A stretch of DNA of 64,000 nucleotides from Chryseobacterium phocaeense. Its GTDB lineage: Bacteria; Bacteroidota; Bacteroidia; Flavobacteriales; Weeksellaceae. The position numbers were made by a program, and so were the translations under genes. Positions 17,223 to 26,566 of the stretch are shown piece by piece; position 1 is the stretch's first letter, and each line of letters opens with the position of its first letter. A model generated the notes under the pieces. That model saw nothing but the letters and a program-made list of their open reading frames with translations, was not told the origin of the DNA and ran no database searches. The stretch covers positions 2,558,158 through 2,622,157 of the forward strand of contig NZ_LT827015.1 of NCBI RefSeq assembly GCF_900169075.1. Direction: 5' to 3'.

Positions 17223-17474
17223 ATGGCAAAAAATACATCCATATTACTGGGAGATTATTTTGATAATTTCATTAGTGAACAAATAAAATCAGGAAAATAC
17301 TCGTCTGCAAGTGAGGTTATAAGAAATGCATTACGATTGTTTGAGCATGAAGAATCAAAAAAAACAGAATTAATTAATGAGTTAAAAAAAGGTGAAAAAT
17401 CCGGTTTTGTGAAGAATTTTGATCGTAATGAGTTTCTCAAGGGCCTTCATCAAAAACATTCTGCAGACTCATGA
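17223..17474 (+). CDS. ParD-like ribbon-helix-helix antitoxin (type II)
   Basis: The 83-aa protein has an N-terminal ribbon-helix-helix DNA-binding domain of the CopG/ParD class: strand TSILLGDYFDNFI and the diagnostic YSSASEVIRNALRLFE (about 27-42). A C-terminal tail would wrap the toxin. An in-frame start at 17196 is excluded because it lies inside the palindrome and promoter. The stop overlaps the toxin start by 4 nt (ATGA), which couples translation. It should neutralise the toxin and repress its own promoter through the 17186-17202 palindrome. Confidence 0.9.
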   Translation: MAKNTSILLGDYFDNFISEQIKSGKYSSASEVIRNALRLFEHEESKKTELINELKKGEKSGFVKNFDRNEFLKGLHQKHSADS

Positions 17475-17770
17475 AATATAGAATAAGTAGGGAAGCATCA
17501 AATGATTTAGAAAAGATATGGTTATACACTTTTGAAAACTGGTCATTAAAACAGGCTGATTACTATTTTAATTTAATCATGAGTGAAATTGAATATATAA
17601 CTGTCAATCCTGAATCAGGAAAAGACTACAACTTAATTAGAAAAGGATATTTCCGCTCAAGAGTAAAATCACATTTTATATTTTACAAAATCAATTTGAA
17701 GGATGAAGAAATTGAAATCATCAGAATTCTCCACCAACAAATGGATATATCAACAAGGTTAGATGAATAA
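17471..17770 (+). CDS. ParE/RelE-superfamily toxin (type II)
   Basis: The 99-aa basic protein has the ParE-like fold pattern: YRISREASNDLEKIWLYTFE (2-21) with the first helix, a second helix KQADYYFNLIMSEIEYI, then the beta sheet with GYFRSRVKSHFIFYKI and the terminal IEIIRILHQQMDI. The last motif is typical of ParE, which poisons DNA gyrase, rather than RelE, which cleaves mRNA. Target is inferred from similarity only. It overlaps the antitoxin by 4 nt. The pair is intact and A+T-rich, like many mobile TA modules. Confidence 0.9.
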   Translation: MKYRISREASNDLEKIWLYTFENWSLKQADYYFNLIMSEIEYITVNPESGKDYNLIRKGYFRSRVKSHFIFYKINLKDEEIEIIRILHQQMDISTRLDE

Positions 17771-17816
17771 ACGGCAAATCCATAGCTATACTTAATAAGT
17801 CCCATAGAATTATCTT

Positions 17817-18752
17817 ATGAGCTCATTACAAAAATCAGCATACTTATCTACCCAAACTATGGACAGTCCCAAACTCTTCCACACCCTTTTCACTCCCCAT
17901 GCAGTTCCTATAAAAGCCACTCTACTCATCATCCACGGCATGCAGGAACACAGCGGGAGATACACTGAAATTGCAGCGTATTTTGCAGATCAAGGATTTG
18001 CTGTCCTTACCTATGATCATCTGGGTCATGGAAAATCTGTAAAGGATAAAAAAGATATCGGATTTTTCCAACTCGACCGCCCTGATGAAAAACTGGTTTC
18101 AGATGCTGAAGCCATGAGTAATTATCTTCATCAGCAATATCCTGATGTTCCCCATTTTGTACTTGGTCATTCCATGGGATCATTTGTTACCCGATGTCTG
18201 CTTCAAAAAGCAAGCAATAAATTTACAGGCGCTGTTCTGGTTGGAACCAGAGGTCCTTTGGCGGGAATCAGTCTGATCAAAGGTTATCTTTCATTAGCCA
18301 ATAAAATAGCACCGAAATATCCTACCTATCTCAATACCCTTTTTAATATCGTCAATAACAAACATTTTAAGAAAGATCAGGATTTTGATGATACAAGCTG
18401 GCTCAGCGTAAATCCCGTTAACAGAAAAGCTTTTACTGAAGATGAACTCTGTGGAATTCCTTTCAGCAATAATGCTTTTTTTGCATTGTTCAGCATTTAT
18501 AAAAAAGCAACGGCAAGACATTGGGCTGCTCACATTTCAAAATCCTTCCCTCTCCTGTTTGTCAGCGGACAGAATGATCCGATAGGAGATTTTGGAAAAG
18601 GTGTTATGAAAACAGTCAAGGATTTAAAGCAGGATGGATTTAAAAACGTAAACTCTGTTATCTATCCTGAAATGCGCCACGAAATCCTTAATGAAGAGAT
18701 TCGTAAAGATGTTTTCAATGACATCAATAGCTGGATGACAACATATTTATAA
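17817..18752 (+). CDS. Alpha/beta hydrolase, monoacylglycerol-lipase type
   Basis: The 311-aa protein is a serine hydrolase of the monoglyceride lipase/lysophospholipase group (Hydrolase_4). Signatures are the oxyanion HGMQEHSGRY (about 40-49), the DHLGHGKS turn, and the nucleophile elbow GHSMGS with the Ser at about residue 120. A late Asp (GQNDPIGDF) and His (EMRHEIL) complete the triad. It probably cleaves monoacylglycerols or lysophospholipids. There is no signal peptide. It lies 46 nt after the toxin gene but shows no functional link. Confidence 0.88.
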   Translation: MSSLQKSAYLSTQTMDSPKLFHTLFTPHAVPIKATLLIIHGMQEHSGRYTEIAAYFADQGFAVLTYDHLGHGKSVKDKKDIGFFQLDRPDEKLVSDAEAMSNYLHQQYPDVPHFVLGHSMGSFVTRCLLQKASNKFTGAVLVGTRGPLAGISLIKGYLSLANKIAPKYPTYLNTLFNIVNNKHFKKDQDFDDTSWLSVNPVNRKAFTEDELCGIPFSNNAFFALFSIYKKATARHWAAHISKSFPLLFVSGQNDPIGDFGKGVMKTVKDLKQDGFKNVNSVIYPEMRHEILNEEIRKDVFNDINSWMTTYL

Positions 18753-18796
18753 TATAAAGCCGTCTTTTAATCAGACAAGTTTCTTTAAACTAATAT

Positions 18797-18998
18797 GTTG
18801 GAAATCGCAAAGACACTAAAATTTCCTTTCTTCAGGCTTTAAGACGCAAGGATTTTATCTGCGATAAAATTGTACACCGCTGTGATCTCAATAAATGAAA
18901 TAATATCATTGATCCTAATCCTTTTTGAAAATCTTCGATTTTCTTGCGCCTTAAAAACAATCTTTCTTAAACAACCTTGCGCCTTTGCGATTTCCAAC
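18797..18998. repeat. 202-bp element bounded by a 16-bp perfect inverted repeat
   Basis: GTTGGAAATCGCAAAG (18797-18812) is the exact reverse complement of 18983-18998. Interior copies of the word CGCAAG appear in both orientations. The region lies between convergent genes. Frames across it have no coding character. It may be a small non-autonomous repeat or a long hairpin of the window's general type. Confidence 0.65.
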
Positions 18999-19043
18999 AA
19001 GAAAAATCTGCTCCATCAGCTAAATCCGCGTGAGTATAAGTTG

Positions 19044-20633
19044 CTAACCCAAAACAATTTCCCGCTCCACCCCAATTTCCTCCAGAAACACTTCATCATG
19101 CGAAATCACCAGCAAAGTTCCCCTGTAGTCTTTAATGGAATTCGTAAGAATTTTCACATTCTGAAGGTCTAAATTATTCGTCGGTTCATCCAGAATAATC
19201 ATATCAGGAGCTTTACTGCTGATCGAAAGTCCACACAGCAAAATTCTCAGGCGTTCTCCTCCACTCAGGGCTCTGCATTTTTTAGCCCAGGTTTCCTTTC
19301 CGAACAAAAATCTGGACAGCAAAGTTTTTACTTCAGATTCCTGCATAGCTTTATCATTAAACTGCTGGACAAATTCATAGATACTCAACTCCTGATCAAT
19401 CAATGAATATTCCTGGTCAATATAGATGGTATTAAAATCCGATCTTGTCATTGTTCCTTCAGAAGGCTGCAGATTTCCCAGCAACAGTTTGATCAGAGTT
19501 GTTTTTCCCGAACCGTTAGAACCTTTTATGGCGATCCTGTCCCCGCTTACCATCTGAATATTGACAGGATCTTTCCACAAGCTTCTGCTGCCATATCTGA
19601 AATTGATATTTTCCGCATTAATCAGGATTTTCCCGAAATGCAGATTGGAATCATTGAAATTCACTTTCATCTGATCGGCATTTTTCATTGAAGAACGCAG
19701 ATCACGGAGGTCCCCGGAAATACCACTGATCTTTTCTGCATGGATACCTTTGAGCTTAGAAGTGTTCTTTTCGGCATTGCTTCTCATGGTATTCATCATA
19801 ATCCTGGCTACCCCGGACTTTTCCTGCTTTCCTTTTCCTCTTGCATCAAGTTTCTGCTTCCGTTCCATAGTTTCACGCTCTTTTTCCTTTGCTTTTTTCA
19901 AAGCCCGTTCTTTGGCATGAATATCGTGATAAAGCGCCTCCTCTTCTATTTCTTTCTGCTCAGCATAAAAATCATAGTTTCCGCCATAGGCAGAAATTCC
20001 CTGATTACTCAATTCAAAAATAGTATCAGCAAGGTTGAGCAAAGTACGGTCGTGACTCACCATTACTACCTGCGCGTCTGTCTTCTCAATAAAGTTATAG
20101 AGCTGCTTTCTTGCTTCCCCATCGAGGTGATTGGTAGGTTCATCGAGGATAATAATATCAGGTTGGCTGATCTGTATTCCGGCGAGAAAAACTTTTGTCT
20201 TTTGTCCACCGCTTAAGCTTTCAAGCTTTTGGTTCAGTTCAAGGTCTTCCAGATTCCAGTAATGCAATGCACTCCTGCATCGGTCTTCAACCTCCCAGTC
20301 GTCATTTAACGTTTCAAAGTATTTTTCATCTACCTCGCCACTGGTGATTTTTTGAAGGGCATTCAGTTTTTCATCGATCTTAAGACATTCGGCTATCGTG
20401 AGATGATCAAAATTCCCGAACATCTGCGGAACGTAATAGAGATTTCCTTTAACGGTAACGCTCCCCTCCAAAGGCAGAATTTCCTGTCCTATAATTTTCA
20501 GAAGTGTGGATTTTCCGATACCGTTGTTTCCGGCCAGTGCAGATTTCGTGTGAGGCTGTAAGGTTAGGTTTATAGAATTAAAAAGGAGATTTCCTCCCGG
20601 AAACCCGTAGGATATATTGTGCAGTAAAATCAT
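19044..20633 (-). CDS. ABC-F family ATPase
   Basis: The 529-aa soluble protein has two ABC domains and no membrane segment. The first has Walker A GNNGIGKST (about 35-43), signature LSGGQKTKV and Walker B IIILDEPTNHLD. The second has GSNGSGKTT, LSGGERLRI and MIILDEPTNNLD. The inter-domain linker (about 235-300) is Lys/Glu-rich and helical, as expected for the P-site tRNA-interacting motif. ABC-F proteins act on the ribosome, either in translation quality control or in antibiotic protection; which applies here is unclear. The promoter at 20737-20744 gives a leader of about 100 nt containing a small hairpin. Confidence 0.92.
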   Translation of the reverse strand: MILLHNISYGFPGGNLLFNSINLTLQPHTKSALAGNNGIGKSTLLKIIGQEILPLEGSVTVKGNLYYVPQMFGNFDHLTIAECLKIDEKLNALQKITSGEVDEKYFETLNDDWEVEDRCRSALHYWNLEDLELNQKLESLSGGQKTKVFLAGIQISQPDIIILDEPTNHLDGEARKQLYNFIEKTDAQVVMVSHDRTLLNLADTIFELSNQGISAYGGNYDFYAEQKEIEEEALYHDIHAKERALKKAKEKERETMERKQKLDARGKGKQEKSGVARIMMNTMRSNAEKNTSKLKGIHAEKISGISGDLRDLRSSMKNADQMKVNFNDSNLHFGKILINAENINFRYGSRSLWKDPVNIQMVSGDRIAIKGSNGSGKTTLIKLLLGNLQPSEGTMTRSDFNTIYIDQEYSLIDQELSIYEFVQQFNDKAMQESEVKTLLSRFLFGKETWAKKCRALSGGERLRILLCGLSISSKAPDMIILDEPTNNLDLQNVKILTNSIKDYRGTLLVISHDEVFLEEIGVEREIVLG

Positions 20634-20659
20634 AATTTCTTTTTTAGTAATAATTAATC

Positions 20660-20677
20660 CAATAACAGGCGTTATTG
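20660..20677 (-). promoter_or_regulatory. Hairpin in the ABC-F leader
   Basis: CAATAAC (20660-20666) and GTTATTG (20671-20677) are perfect 7-nt arms with loop AGGC, located 27-44 nt before the ABC-F start codon. It has no U-run, so it is not a terminator, but it could affect translation. Confidence 0.4.
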
Positions 20678-20736
20678 TTTGATAAAATCGAAAAGAAATT
20701 AAATCCTACATGATGATCTTTTGGGGTTTGGAAGTA

Positions 20737-20744
20737 CAAAGATA
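20737..20744 (-). promoter_or_regulatory. -7 box of the ABC-F gene
   Basis: The plus-strand CAAAGATA reads TATCTTTG, an exact -7 box. It predicts a leader of about 95-100 nt. Confidence 0.6.
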
Positions 20745-21232
20745 GTAAATTAACCTGATTTTGGGATAAAACCATTTCTTCTGACAAAAAGGAAGGAAGC
20801 CAGAAGCTGGAAGAGGGAGGTTATGGAGGTCTAAAGACTTCTATCCTGGCTTTTTATTAATCTTTTCATCCGAAGTGGTCAGTTTTTATGATAACCGTAA
20901 GAAATGTTCGGTCCAATAGTAGCTTCCATCCTCTTTGCAGCTTCTCTTAACTTCTTAATTCAGACTCAGGTCAAATTATTAATTATTCATTTTTTCCAGA
21001 TAAAAAAAATCAAATTCTCAGATAAAATTTTCAGCTATGCAAGGATTGAATCCGGATGTTTTTATTTTTTGAATCAAATTTAACTTCTTTAAAAAGGATA
21101 AGAAACCTGAGAACTGACGGAATTTTTTACTATATAGGAGATTTTAGAATCTGAATTATTTGATTCTTCCTTTTGCACAAAGTATTTATTAAATCCATAA
21201 TAAAAGTTGAAAAGATTTTAATCAAAAAAACG
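20745..21232. other. Gene-free gap before hpt
   Basis: No gene is supported here. Words AGAAGCTGGAAG (about 20801) and AGCTTCCATCC/AGCTTCTC (about 20925-20948) form an imperfect inverted repeat of the GGAAG type. The rest is A+T-rich sequence leading to the hpt promoter. Confidence 0.5.
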
Positions 21233-21240
21233 TAACTTTG
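21233..21240 (+). promoter_or_regulatory. -7 box of hpt
   Basis: TAACTTTG is an exact -7 box, 19 nt upstream of the hpt ATG at 21260. Confidence 0.7.
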
Positions 21241-21259
21241 CCGACTACTAAAATTTTTT

Positions 21260-21814
21260 ATGGAAAGCATTAAAGTCCACGACAAAACTTTCGTTCCTTA
21301 CCTGAAGGAAGACGAAATTCAGGAAATTGTAAAAGAAACAGCTTTAAAGATTTATGAAGACTATAAAGACGAGGTTCCGGTTTTCATCGGGGTACTGAAC
21401 GGAGTAATCATGTTCTTCTCAGATCTTTTAAAATATTATCCTGGCGAATGCGAAATTGCTTTCATCCAAATGAGTTCTTACGTAGGAACAGAATCTACAG
21501 GAATTGTTTACCAGAAAATGGAACTGACCAAAGATGTGAGAGACCGTCACATTATTTTGGTGGAAGACATTGTAGATACAGGAAATACTGTGGAAAGCCT
21601 GTTTAAATATTTCAAGGAAACACAGCGTCCGAAATCTGTAAAACTGGCCTCTTTCCTGCTAAAGCCGGAAGTGTACAAAAAGGATTTCAAGCTGGATTAT
21701 ATCGGAAAGGAAATCCCGAATAAATTTGTTCTTGGTTACGGACTTGATTATGATGAGTTAGGAAGAAACCTTTCGGGTCTGTATCAACTGGAAGAAGGAC
21801 AAATCAACCATTAA
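21260..21814 (+). CDS. hpt: Hypoxanthine phosphoribosyltransferase
   Basis: This purine salvage enzyme converts hypoxanthine (and probably guanine) with PRPP to IMP/GMP. The 184-aa length fits. The PRPP-binding loop ILVEDIVDTGNTVESL (about 95-110) is clear. The flexible loop region IQMSSYVGTESTG and the base-binding KFVLGYGLDYDE near the C-terminus are present. It heads a run hpt-adk-obg on the plus strand, but the 155-nt gap before adk contains repeat words, so co-transcription is uncertain. Confidence 0.95.
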   Translation: MESIKVHDKTFVPYLKEDEIQEIVKETALKIYEDYKDEVPVFIGVLNGVIMFFSDLLKYYPGECEIAFIQMSSYVGTESTGIVYQKMELTKDVRDRHIILVEDIVDTGNTVESLFKYFKETQRPKSVKLASFLLKPEVYKKDFKLDYIGKEIPNKFVLGYGLDYDELGRNLSGLYQLEEGQINH

Positions 21815-21969
21815 ACGCTGTTGGCTTTTAGCTGATAGCTTTTAGCCTAAAAAAGTAAAATAAAGAAATTAATTTAATAATAACTTAAAAACGCTAAAGG
21901 CTACAAGCAGGCTAGACCAATGGTAAATGCCAAAAGCTAACTGCCAACCGCCGGAAGCCCTTTAACATT
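21815..21969. repeat. Low-complexity word repeat between hpt and adk
   Basis: The gap holds reiterated related words (GGCTTTTAGCTGATAGCTTTTAGCC, then GCTAAAGGCTACAAG and CCAAAAGCTAACTGCC in the complementary sense), i.e. short degenerate copies of TTTTAGC/GCTAAA in both orientations. It could form imperfect hairpins. There is no coding potential. A similar gap (22549-22622, words such as AATCAGGGTTCAGGA and CCTGAGCTCTGAAT) separates adk and obg. Confidence 0.55.
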
Positions 21970-22548
21970 ATGATAAACATTGTTCTGTTCGGCCCTCCAG
22001 GAAGTGGAAAAGGAACACAAGCTCAAAACCTGATCGAAAAATTCAACTTAAAACAGATTTCAACAGGTGACCTTTTCAGATACAACATGAAAAATGACAC
22101 GGAGCTTGGAAAACTGGCCAAGTCTTATATTGATAAGGGAGAACTTGTTCCAGATCAGGTAACAACGGATATGCTGATTGACGAGCTTAAAAAACCGACG
22201 GATACCAACGGGTTTATCTTTGACGGTTATCCAAGAACTACCGCACAGACGGAAGCTCTGGAAAGAATTGTAAAAGAAGAGCTGAATGACGAGATCGACA
22301 TCTGCCTGTCTCTGGTGGTAGAAGATAAAACTTTGGTGGAAAGACTTCTGAAAAGAGGGGAAACCAGTGGAAGATCTGATGACAGCAATGTAGAAATCAT
22401 TGAAAACAGAATTAAAGAATATTATACTAAAACAGCAGAAGTAGCTGAACTTTACAAGCAACAGGGAAAATATGTTGAGGTAAACGGCATCGGAGAAATT
22501 GACGAAATTTCCCAAAAGCTTTTCGCTGAAGTAGAAAAAATTAAATAA
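21970..22548 (+). CDS. adk: Adenylate kinase
   Basis: It interconverts ATP + AMP and 2 ADP. The 192-aa protein is the short form that lacks the zinc/LID insertion. It shows the P-loop GPPGSGKGTQ (residues 8-17), the AMP-binding STGDLFRY (about 31-38), GYPRTTAQTEAL (about 85-96) and the short-lid Arg motif LLKRGETSGRSDD (about 127-139). It lies between hpt and obg, the usual Flavobacteriia order, with a repeat-containing gap on either side. Confidence 0.97.
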   Translation: MINIVLFGPPGSGKGTQAQNLIEKFNLKQISTGDLFRYNMKNDTELGKLAKSYIDKGELVPDQVTTDMLIDELKKPTDTNGFIFDGYPRTTAQTEALERIVKEELNDEIDICLSLVVEDKTLVERLLKRGETSGRSDDSNVEIIENRIKEYYTKTAEVAELYKQQGKYVEVNGIGEIDEISQKLFAEVEKIK

Positions 22549-22622
22549 GGAATCAGGGTTCAGGAATTAGCGGACTGATGTTTATGCTAAATCCTGAGCT
22601 CTGAATCCTAAGCCCAAAAAAT

Positions 22623-23606
22623 ATGTCAAACTTTGTAGATTACGTAAAGATCCATTGTAAAAGCGGCCACGGAGGTGCAGGTTCTGCCCATCTCCGCCGT
22701 GAAAAATATATTCCGAAAGGAGGTCCTGATGGTGGTGATGGAGGCCGTGGCGGACACATCATTATGAGGGGAAATGCTCAGGAATGGACTTTACTTCCAC
22801 TCCGCTACACGCGTCACGTAAAAGCTGAACGTGGAGAAAACGGAGGAAAAAGCCAGCTGACCGGTGCTGATGGTTCTGATGTGTACATTGATGTGCCTAT
22901 CGGGACGATTGCAAAAAATGAAGACGGTGAAATCATCGGTGAAATTCTGGAAGACAAGCAGGAGATCATCCTGATGAAAGGTGGAAAAGGAGGTTTGGGA
23001 AATGAACATTTTAAATCTTCTACCAACCAGACGCCAAGATATGCACAACCCGGAATGGATGGTGAGGAAGGCTATGTGGTTTTCGAGCTTAAAATTCTTG
23101 CTGATGTAGGCCTTGTCGGATTCCCGAATGCCGGAAAATCTACACTTCTTGCTTCTGTTTCCGCAGCAAAACCTAAAATCGCGAATTACGCATTTACCAC
23201 CCTGACTCCGAATCTCGGGATTGTGGATTACAGAAATTACAAATCCTTTGTAATGGCTGATATTCCTGGGATTATTGAAGGGGCAGCGGAAGGAAAAGGT
23301 TTAGGACACAGATTCTTAAGACATATTGAAAGAAATTCCATCTTATTATTCTTAATTCCGGCTGATTCTGAAGATCATTTCCAGGAGTTTAAAATTCTGG
23401 AAAATGAATTGACGGAATACAACCCTGAACTTTTAGATAAGGATTTCATTATTTCCATTTCAAAATCCGACCTTCTGGATGATGAGCTGAAAAAAGAAAT
23501 CTCTGCTGAATTTCCGGAAAACAGACAACCCATTTTCTTCTCCGGAGTTACGGGAGAAGGCCTTGTAGAACTGAAAGACATCGTCTGGAAAAAACTTCAT
23601 GGATAG
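22623..23606 (+). CDS. obg: GTPase Obg
   Basis: This conserved GTPase acts in 50S ribosome assembly and the stringent response. The 327-aa protein has the Gly-rich Obg fold (residues 1-158; for example [13 protein letters not shown] at about 32-44). A G domain follows with GFPNAGKST (about 166-174), the G2 region [17 protein letters not shown] (about 213-221) and SKSD (about 281-284). It lacks the extra C-terminal OCT domain of some Obg proteins. A secreted-protein gene starts 3 nt after its stop. Confidence 0.97.
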   Translation: MSNFVDYVKIHCKSGHGGAGSAHLRREKYIPKGGPDGGDGGRGGHIIMRGNAQEWTLLPLRYTRHVKAERGENGGKSQLTGADGSDVYIDVPIGTIAKNEDGEIIGEILEDKQEIILMKGGKGGLGNEHFKSSTNQTPRYAQPGMDGEEGYVVFELKILADVGLVGFPNAGKSTLLASVSAAKPKIANYAFTTLTPNLGIVDYRNYKSFVMADIPGIIEGAAEGKGLGHRFLRHIERNSILLFLIPADSEDHFQEFKILENELTEYNPELLDKDFIISISKSDLLDDELKKEISAEFPENRQPIFFSGVTGEGLVELKDIVWKKLHG

Positions 23607-23609
23607 AAA

Positions 23610-24401
23610 ATGACACACTTCATACATAAAATAACAGCACCCGCTGTTATTTTTGTTTCATTCCTGCTCCCTGCCTCAGCTCATGCTCAGGATGGCGATT
23701 CATTTGTGCAAAATTTCAGATCAGAAGAACCTGCACCTGTAAGCCATAAAGCATTTTTTAAATTTGAGTTTAATAAAAGATTAAACTACATACTGATTCA
23801 CAGCAATGCCCAATCTACCGATCAAGATACTGAGGTGAGTGAAAATATTGAATATTATGTGAATGATGCGGATCTGTCTGTTCTCTCTTATAACAACAGC
23901 AGAAATGGAGTTATTTACAATTTAAAAAGAGAGAGCAACCCGGTTCTGCCTGTTTTGATCAAGGACGAAAATAAGGAGATCAAACCTGAAAATTTTGATT
24001 ATTTTAAAGGAGATATCCCTCTTGAATCTGAAATTTCGGCAGTCAGAAAACGGAAAAAGGCGAAAACAGACCAGATATTAGAACTTGTTGAAAAACGGGC
24101 AGAAAACAACCTTATCCATTACAGGTACAACCTTATTCACTATAAAAAAAGAAAAATCAATTTAGGAGTTATTGAGCTGGATATTATTGATACTGATCAT
24201 AATTTCAATAACAATATCCTTTTTGATATGGAGCCTTTATTCTTCAAAAATAAAATAGTATTCGACAGGGGGGAAATAAAAAGCTATGCTTATTACAATA
24301 CGTCAAAAAAACGTACAAAGTATTATGAATCAAAGGATAGCAATCCGGTATTTCTTAAACTATCATTCACTAAAGGCTGTTGTGTTTCATCTCTGGAATA
24401 A
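23610..24401 (+). CDS. Secreted hypothetical protein downstream of obg
   Basis: The 263-aa product has a signal peptide (MTHFIHKITAPAVIFVSFLL, with the cleavage after AHAQ near residue 27). A mostly charged, beta-rich mature region follows. There is no recognisable domain. The 3-nt gap after the obg stop shows co-transcription and possibly coupled translation, though a link with ribosome assembly is not implied. Family unknown. Confidence 0.7.
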   Translation: MTHFIHKITAPAVIFVSFLLPASAHAQDGDSFVQNFRSEEPAPVSHKAFFKFEFNKRLNYILIHSNAQSTDQDTEVSENIEYYVNDADLSVLSYNNSRNGVIYNLKRESNPVLPVLIKDENKEIKPENFDYFKGDIPLESEISAVRKRKKAKTDQILELVEKRAENNLIHYRYNLIHYKKRKINLGVIELDIIDTDHNFNNNILFDMEPLFFKNKIVFDRGEIKSYAYYNTSKKRTKYYESKDSNPVFLKLSFTKGCCVSSLE

Positions 24402-24464
24402 CTCTTCTACTGAGAAAGTTGGTATTTGGAATAATTATTGAAAGAAACCTGGGAAACCATCGTT

Positions 24465-24956
24465 ATGAAATATATACTCAGTCTTTGTGCATTTATATTT
24501 TTATTTTCCTGCACCGCACAAAAAAAGGCCGGCTCACCATATACCACTATTGAATATGAAGCCGGAGCGTGTTTTGGGTCCTGCCCTATTTTTAAGCTGA
24601 CCATCAACCCTGACAGAACAGCCATCCTGGAAGCTGAACATTTCAATTTCTCCAAAGATTTTTCCAAAGGAGAATTTTCAAAACCACGGGAAGGGACTTT
24701 TAAAGGAGTGGTTAAGGAAGCAGACTATAAACAGCTTATTTCTCTCCTGAATGACCTTGATGTGAAAAACCTGGAAAACAACTACGGCTCAAGAAACATC
24801 AGCGATCTTCCGACCTCTTATCTGAGAATTGGTTTCGCAGATGGAACTTCAAAAAATGTAGAAGATTATGGGAAAAGAGGAAGCGAAAAACTCATGAAAG
24901 TGTATCAGTTTTTTGAAGACCTGAAACATAACCAGCAGTGGACAAAAGTAAAATAA
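24465..24956 (+). CDS. DUF6438-type lipoprotein
   Basis: The 163-aa product begins MKYILSLCAFIFLFSC, a lipoprotein signal with the Cys at residue 16. The mature part begins YTTIEYEAGACFGSCPIFKL, in which the ACFGSCP motif is the hallmark of DUF6438, and ends with the motif GKRGSEKLMKVYQFFEDL. The ATG at 24465 is preferred to the in-frame TTG at 24438 because it begins the signal peptide. Function is unknown; probably an envelope lipoprotein. Confidence 0.85.
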   Translation: MKYILSLCAFIFLFSCTAQKKAGSPYTTIEYEAGACFGSCPIFKLTINPDRTAILEAEHFNFSKDFSKGEFSKPREGTFKGVVKEADYKQLISLLNDLDVKNLENNYGSRNISDLPTSYLRIGFADGTSKNVEDYGKRGSEKLMKVYQFFEDLKHNQQWTKVK

Positions 24957-24977
24957 CACGCTTAAAAATATTTAGAC

Positions 24978-24985
24978 TACCTTTG
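24978..24985 (+). promoter_or_regulatory. -7 box of the RhlE-type helicase
   Basis: TACCTTTG is an exact -7 box. The leader from about 24991 to 25042 contains a hairpin (AATTCC/GGAATT, 24995-25016). Confidence 0.65.
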
Positions 24986-25042
24986 CAACTTATAATTCCT
25001 TCACATTGAGGGAATTTTATTTTAAATTAAAAAAACGTTCAT

Positions 25043-26341
25043 TTGAATTTTACAGACCTAAACTTAATAGAACCTATTGCAAAAGCAATTCAGGAACAGG
25101 GATATACCAATCCAACACCCATTCAGGAGAGATCTATCCCTGAAATCTTAAAAGGCAGAGACTTTTTAGGATGTGCACAAACAGGAACAGGAAAAACAGC
25201 AGCATTCGCTATTCCTATCCTTCAAAATTTATCTCAGAATAAGACTAAAAATAATCATATAAAAGCCCTGATCTTAACACCAACCAGAGAGTTGGCGATT
25301 CAGATTGAGGAAAATATTCACGCGTACGGTAAATATCTTCCGCTGAAAGAGCTTGTTATTTTCGGAGGTGTGAAGCAGGGAAACCAGGAAGCTGCCCTAA
25401 AAAAAGGGATTGATATTCTGGTAGCCACACCCGGCAGACTTCTTGATTTCATCGCCCAGGGTATTATCAGCTTAAAAAATCTGGAAATCTTCGTTCTGGA
25501 TGAAGCAGACAGAATGCTGGATATGGGTTTTGTACATGATGTAAAAAGAATCATCAAGCTTCTTCCGCAAAGAAGACAGACTTTATTCTTCTCAGCTACC
25601 ATGCCTTCTGAGATCCAGAAACTGGCAGATTCTATATTGAACAATCCCGTAAAAGTAGAAGTTACCCCGGTATCTTCCACTGCTGAAACCATCAAGCAGT
25701 CGGTATATTTTGTAGATAAAGAAAATAAGCTGAGCCTTCTTTCCCATATCTTAAAAAATGATATTGCAGATTCGGTACTGGTATTTTCCAGAACAAAACA
25801 CGGAGCTGACAAAATCGCCAAAAAGCTGCAGAAGGACCATATCTCCGCAGAAGCAATCCATGGGAATAAATCCCAGAATGCCAGACAGAATGCCTTAAAC
25901 AACTTTAAATCCGGAAAAACAAGAATTCTGGTTGCTACGGATATTGCAGCGAGAGGAATTGATATTGATGAGCTGAAATATGTTATCAATTTTGAACTTT
26001 CTGATGTTTCCGAAACCTATGTTCACAGGATCGGAAGAACCGGAAGAGCCGGAGCTGAAGGATCTTCTATTTCTTTTGTAGACGGCCTTGACCTTTTAAA
26101 TTTAAGAAATACGGAAAAGCTGATCGGGAAGAAAATACCTGTGGTAAAAGATCATCCGTTCCATACTGATAACCTGGTTGCCCAAAAAAGAGATTCCAAT
26201 AACAAGCCTATGGCTGCCGGTGGGGAAAGAAGACCTCCGAGATCTCCAAAACCACAGAATAACAGCAATAAATCCGCTGGAAGTTCTTCCACGACTGGAT
26301 TCAAAAAACCTAAGAATAAGAATTTTACCAGAAAAAAATAA
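25043..26341 (+). CDS. rhlE: DEAD-box RNA helicase, RhlE type
   Basis: The 432-aa protein has all helicase motifs: Q motif region GYTNPTPIQ (about 19-27), AQTGTGKT (about 46-53), PTREL, TPGR, DEAD (about 153-156), SAT, and in domain 2 [22 protein letters not shown] and [10 protein letters not shown]. The C-terminal 60 residues are a basic, low-complexity tail (Lys/Arg/Ser/Asn) for RNA contact. It uses a TTG start at 25043: the same frame has a stop at 25028-25030 with no ATG between. RhlE helicases act in RNA turnover and ribosome maturation. Confidence 0.93.
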   Translation: MNFTDLNLIEPIAKAIQEQGYTNPTPIQERSIPEILKGRDFLGCAQTGTGKTAAFAIPILQNLSQNKTKNNHIKALILTPTRELAIQIEENIHAYGKYLPLKELVIFGGVKQGNQEAALKKGIDILVATPGRLLDFIAQGIISLKNLEIFVLDEADRMLDMGFVHDVKRIIKLLPQRRQTLFFSATMPSEIQKLADSILNNPVKVEVTPVSSTAETIKQSVYFVDKENKLSLLSHILKNDIADSVLVFSRTKHGADKIAKKLQKDHISAEAIHGNKSQNARQNALNNFKSGKTRILVATDIAARGIDIDELKYVINFELSDVSETYVHRIGRTGRAGAEGSSISFVDGLDLLNLRNTEKLIGKKIPVVKDHPFHTDNLVAQKRDSNNKPMAAGGERRPPRSPKPQNNSNKSAGSSSTTGFKKPKNKNFTRKK

Positions 26342-26385
26342 GGGTACCTGATTGCTAAATTAGAGTTACAAACTTTACAATGAAA

Positions 26386-26425
26386 ATAGAGTTGCCGGGC
26401 AAGCCCGGCAACTCTATTTTTATAC
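26386..26425 (+). terminator. Terminator of the RhlE-type helicase
   Basis: ATAGAGTTGCCGGGC (26386-26400) and its exact reverse complement at 26403-26417 form a 15-nt-arm hairpin with a tiny loop, followed by TTTT-A. Confidence 0.93.
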
Positions 26426-26566
26426 GCTCTTATTTACGTTGTTTTTAGAAATTATGCTTGATTATCACATCCTTAAATGTCTGTAATATCTATGTAATGG
26501 TATATGATACAATTATTTAAAACTAGATTTTTGATCTTCGCGCCATGATATTAATTCAAAAATAAA

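Noticed and set aside
18870..19172. 100-codon frame between hydrolase and ABC-F genes
   Set aside because: It spans the 202-bp inverted-repeat element and the antisense end of the ABC-F gene.
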